From an uncultured Phascolarctobacterium sp. (GTDB lineage Bacteria; Bacillota; Negativicutes; Acidaminococcales; Acidaminococcaceae): 64,000 bases of DNA. The DNA lies in NCBI GenBank assembly GCA_947629685.1, contig CANREP010000001.1:1-64000 (forward strand), written 5' to 3'. Every line of letters starts with the position of its first letter. The stretch's first letter is position 1. The notes beneath the pieces were generated by a model. That model searched no databases. It was not told the DNA's origin and was given only the letters and a program-made list of their open reading frames with translations. Positions 61,631 through 64,000 of this stretch are shown piece after piece. The translations under genes and the position numbers were made by a program.

Positions 61631-62404
61631 CTATCTTCCCACCTTATCCATTTTTTCTATACTTATTTGGGGATTAACATATCTGGTCTTGCTGTTTATT
61701 TTCTTGCGTCCGGCCCGGATAGCGCTCTGCGGACACCAGTGCAGGCATCCCAGACAGACGGCGCAGCTGTTGCCAAACGTCGGCCTGCCATCCTGCATGG
61801 AAATATTACCTGCAGGACAGATACGCGCACAAATACCGCAGCCTACACACTTTTGCCCATCAACCTGCGGCCTGTCCGCCTGCAGTATGCCGCGGATAAA
61901 CTTCCAGCCAAGCGCCGTACCGCCATGCTCCCAGAGAAACGCATCCCGGCAGCGGCTGAGATCCTGCTCTTTAGCCGTCAGACGGCGCTGCATACCAGCC
62001 AGCTTATCCTCCGCTGCCGTAAGCATCTTGCTGCGGATAAATTCCGGCACCGCAAAGAAATTATCCGGCATAGCGATATCCTGCGCGTAATCCAGCCTGA
62101 TGTTCTGCGCCGCCAGCAGCTGATGCAGCTGCTTTAAGGCAAAACCGGCGTTAGCGCCCATCGTCACAAGGGCAAAGCAGTAAGCAGGCGCTGCTTGCAG
62201 CTGTCTGAGAAACTCCGCTGCAAACGGCGGCAGAGCGAAACAATATACGGGGCAGACGATACCCAAGATGTCATCCTGCACCTTATAAGGGCTCCGCAGA
62301 TAGTCGCCCATCTTTTCCAAACGGCAGTCCGTAAGTGCGTCCTGCGCTTTTTGCGCTGCATACAGGCTATTGCCTGTGCCGCTTAAATAAAATATAACAG
62401 CCAT
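61631..62404 (-). CDS. EFR1-type flavodoxin/ferredoxin fusion protein
   Basis: A 257-residue electron carrier. The N-terminal flavodoxin-like domain starts FYLSGTGNSLYAAQK and has CPVYCFALPPF. The C-terminal ferredoxin part has two 4Fe-4S sites: CVGCGICARICP and CAVCLGCLHWCP. Such proteins shuttle low-potential electrons in anaerobes. As first gene of the operon and directly abutting a GlcD-type oxidase, it may receive electrons from the hydroxyacid oxidation, which is inference. Confidence 0.88.
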   Translation of the reverse strand: MAVIFYLSGTGNSLYAAQKAQDALTDCRLEKMGDYLRSPYKVQDDILGIVCPVYCFALPPFAAEFLRQLQAAPAYCFALVTMGANAGFALKQLHQLLAAQNIRLDYAQDIAMPDNFFAVPEFIRSKMLTAAEDKLAGMQRRLTAKEQDLSRCRDAFLWEHGGTALGWKFIRGILQADRPQVDGQKCVGCGICARICPAGNISMQDGRPTFGNSCAVCLGCLHWCPQSAIRAGRKKINSKTRYVNPQISIEKMDKVGR

Positions 62405-62475
62405 ATCTTTCTCCCATTATAAAAAAATCCTTCCTAATTATAATACAAAAAATGGCGTTTGTCTTGCCAGCCCAT

Positions 62476-62507
62476 GTAAAAAAGCAGCGCACAAGGCGCT
62501 GCTTGCT
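62476..62507 (-). terminator. Terminator beyond the FadL-family gene
   Basis: GCAGCGC / GCGCTGC with a 5-nt loop and TTTTTT on the minus strand. It lies about 98 bp after the barrel gene's stop but only about 10 bp after an in-frame TAA at 62518. Confidence 0.82.
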
Positions 62508-62604
62508 GAAAACTGTATTATTTTTTACATTTAAACCAACTATAAGGCATAGCCTGTACTACCGTTACATTGTCGGCAGCCGTACTGGTCTTAGCGGTTC
62601 CGTT

Positions 62605-63867
62605 TTAAAAATTACGCTGATAGCTGATGCCAAAAATTTTGGCATAGTTATCATGAGTATGCGCGTGCGTATATCCGTCAGTCTGATGGCCGCCGAAGCT
62701 CAAATCGCCGATATCCATCCAGCCTAAAGTCAGCGCCAGCGTCTGGTCATCGTCGTGATACTGAGCGCCGAGGGAATAGGTACGACGATTGCCGGTAGGC
62801 ACGATAAAGTCGCCGCCGTCATAGGGAATGGACGATTCATCATAGGCAAAGCCTGCCAGCACGCTGTATTTATCACTGAGCTTATGTTCCACACCGATAG
62901 CATAACGCCAGCCGTCCGACCAGTTTTTAGGATTCTCACTGGAAGTAACAGGGTACAGACCTCCTCCAACAGGCACGTATCCTATTGCACCATCAAAATA
63001 AATATTCAGTGCATCATAAGAACTCCAGCCAGTCCAGGTACCGTTTAATTCCACCCGTGTCTTATCATCAAACTTGTGACTGTAGCCGATACTCCAGCTG
63101 TCCGGCAGCGTCACCTCGCCGTAAGCACCTGTCTTCGTATTTAAGGTGCCATAGGCATTGAAATCAGCTTCCATGGAATGGGTAATCTTGCTGCGGTACA
63201 CTACGCCCATTTCGTTTTTATCATCGAAAGTATAGTTTACTGCCGCATTCCAGCCAAGCGCATAGCTTTCGCCATCCAGATGAGTTGGCCCGCCAACAAG
63301 ATTGCCTTTATTATCAGCCAATGTTAAATTTTTTTCTAAATCAAGGCCAACATAGTTGATGTCCGCACCTACTGCGGCGCTCCATTTCTTATCAAATTTG
63401 CGGGCATAAGTAGGCGTAACGCTCACGCCTGCCAGCTTGGAGAAAAAGGCGTTAGTTGCTACCGTAGAGTTTCTTTCAAACTCAGAAATCATACCGAAGC
63501 GGGTATAAGCGCCGATACCGAACCATTCCTTGTCGTTGAGCTGTTTAACATAATAACCGCTCGGCACCCAGGCAGCGTGTACAACATTCTTTCCTGACTC
63601 AAAATTACTACCTTTATCGTCAAACAAATCATATTTGCCATGAGGGCTGATGTAAACGGCGCTCTGTTTAAAAGCTTCTCCCTGTACCTTGGTAATAGAA
63701 GCAGGATTATAGGCAATATTAGCCGCGTCATTTTCGGCAAACATGCGGGCCCCGCCCATGGCCACGCCTTCTGCGCTCCATTCGTTAATGGCGAAACCTT
63801 CTGCGCCTGCCGTCTGAGACGCCAGCAGCACTGCCGCCGCACTTAAAGCAAGTAATTGTTTTTTCAC
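62605..63867 (-). CDS. FadL/OmpP1 family outer-membrane barrel protein
   Basis: A 420-residue protein with the signal peptide MKKQLLALSAAAVLLASQTAGA. The FadL hatch start follows: EGFAINEWSAEGVAMGGARMFAENDAANIAYNPAS, which matches the family NPA box. A 14-strand-type barrel follows, ending in YQRNF with the terminal Phe needed for Bam recognition. FadL proteins move hydrophobic compounds such as long-chain fatty acids across the outer membrane. GTG start behind AAAGGA. It is direct evidence for a diderm envelope. A 28-codon in-frame extension follows the stop (see findings). Confidence 0.93.
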   Translation of the reverse strand: MKKQLLALSAAAVLLASQTAGAEGFAINEWSAEGVAMGGARMFAENDAANIAYNPASITKVQGEAFKQSAVYISPHGKYDLFDDKGSNFESGKNVVHAAWVPSGYYVKQLNDKEWFGIGAYTRFGMISEFERNSTVATNAFFSKLAGVSVTPTYARKFDKKWSAAVGADINYVGLDLEKNLTLADNKGNLVGGPTHLDGESYALGWNAAVNYTFDDKNEMGVVYRSKITHSMEADFNAYGTLNTKTGAYGEVTLPDSWSIGYSHKFDDKTRVELNGTWTGWSSYDALNIYFDGAIGYVPVGGGLYPVTSSENPKNWSDGWRYAIGVEHKLSDKYSVLAGFAYDESSIPYDGGDFIVPTGNRRTYSLGAQYHDDDQTLALTLGWMDIGDLSFGGHQTDGYTHAHTHDNYAKIFGISYQRNF

Positions 63868-63969
63868 GTATGTACGTCCTTTCAGTAGGATTTACTTTAA
63901 TATTGTATATTTTATCAGTTTTTTGAATTTTTCAAATAAAATCTTTTAATCATCTGTTTAACCGCTCAT

Positions 63970-63996
63970 AAAAAAAGACTGCCGCAGCAGTCCTTC
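63970..63996 (-). terminator. Terminator of a gene off the right edge
   Basis: GGACTGCTGCGGCAGTC followed by TTTTTTT on the minus strand. The gene it ends would lie to the right of the window. Confidence 0.75.
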
Positions 63997-64000
63997 TTTA

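Overview
The window reads as chromosome from a diderm Firmicute (Negativicutes). It combines Firmicute-type features with outer-membrane proteins. The Firmicute features are a serine T-box leader, the tRNA-Ser / SRP RNA / dnaX / ybaB / recR / bofA gene order, LCP, FakA/FakB and walJ-htrA-rlmH. The outer-membrane proteins are a large autotransporter and a FadL/OmpP1-type barrel ending in Phe. Amino-acid and organic-acid genes, plus a CRISPR repeat whose 3' end equals the 20-nt Acidaminococcus Cas12a crRNA handle, make an Acidaminococcaceae-like anaerobe plausible. The genus cannot be fixed from this sequence alone.

Layout. 0-2.8 kb: a type V-A CRISPR array of 31 identical 36-nt repeats and 30 spacers. 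It is wedged between a 37-codon relic of rfbB (left) and an AAA/DUF4143 ATPase gene cut off at the last repeat (right). No cas gene or recognisable leader is in view. 3-10 kb (minus strand): thiC under a TPP riboswitch, a GldA-like dehydrogenase, a DUF554 membrane protein, two unknown small proteins, and an operon of an M20 amidohydrolase with two membrane proteins (DUF3100 type). 10.3-12.4 kb (plus): cysE-gltD. 12.5-17.7 kb (minus): CstA, then an overlapping set with a CHAD protein, a 2-hydroxyacid dehydrogenase, a glyoxalase-family protein and DUF456. 17.8-20.3 kb (plus): MscS and thioredoxin reductase-like/thioredoxin. 20.3-25.6 kb: an NSS transporter (minus) and the serine operon serC-serA-(frameshifted histidine phosphatase) behind a T-box with two antiterminator/terminator modules. 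25.6-30.4 kb (minus): flavodoxin-family reductase, acyltransferase-like membrane protein, MATE exporter and Uup.

30.4-37 kb is AT-rich and looks like an accessory segment: a TM2 protein, about 750 bp of unrecognised AT-rich DNA, a 1189-residue autotransporter, a small XRE regulator and a WYL regulator. From 37 kb housekeeping genes resume: rlmH-htrA-walJ-deoC, a Fur-family regulator divergent from tex, PAP2, a two-gene LysO exporter, fakA-degV, an LCP enzyme, Nudix, a DAACS symporter, an XRE regulator, pdxK, and bofA-recR-ybaB-dnaX-SRP RNA-tRNA-Ser(GGA). The right end holds a universal stress protein, a five-gene operon (EFR1 flavodoxin/ferredoxin, two GlcD-type flavin oxidases, a MetQ-like lipoprotein, an M20 hydrolase) and a FadL-family barrel.

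Two points stand out. The serine operon leader has one Stem I (specifier UCC) followed by two complete T-box antiterminator/terminator units. Its predicted effector, tRNA-Ser(GGA), is encoded in the same window. The CRISPR array sits directly on the broken ends of two unrelated genes with no leader, which suggests that it was moved or that flanking DNA was deleted.
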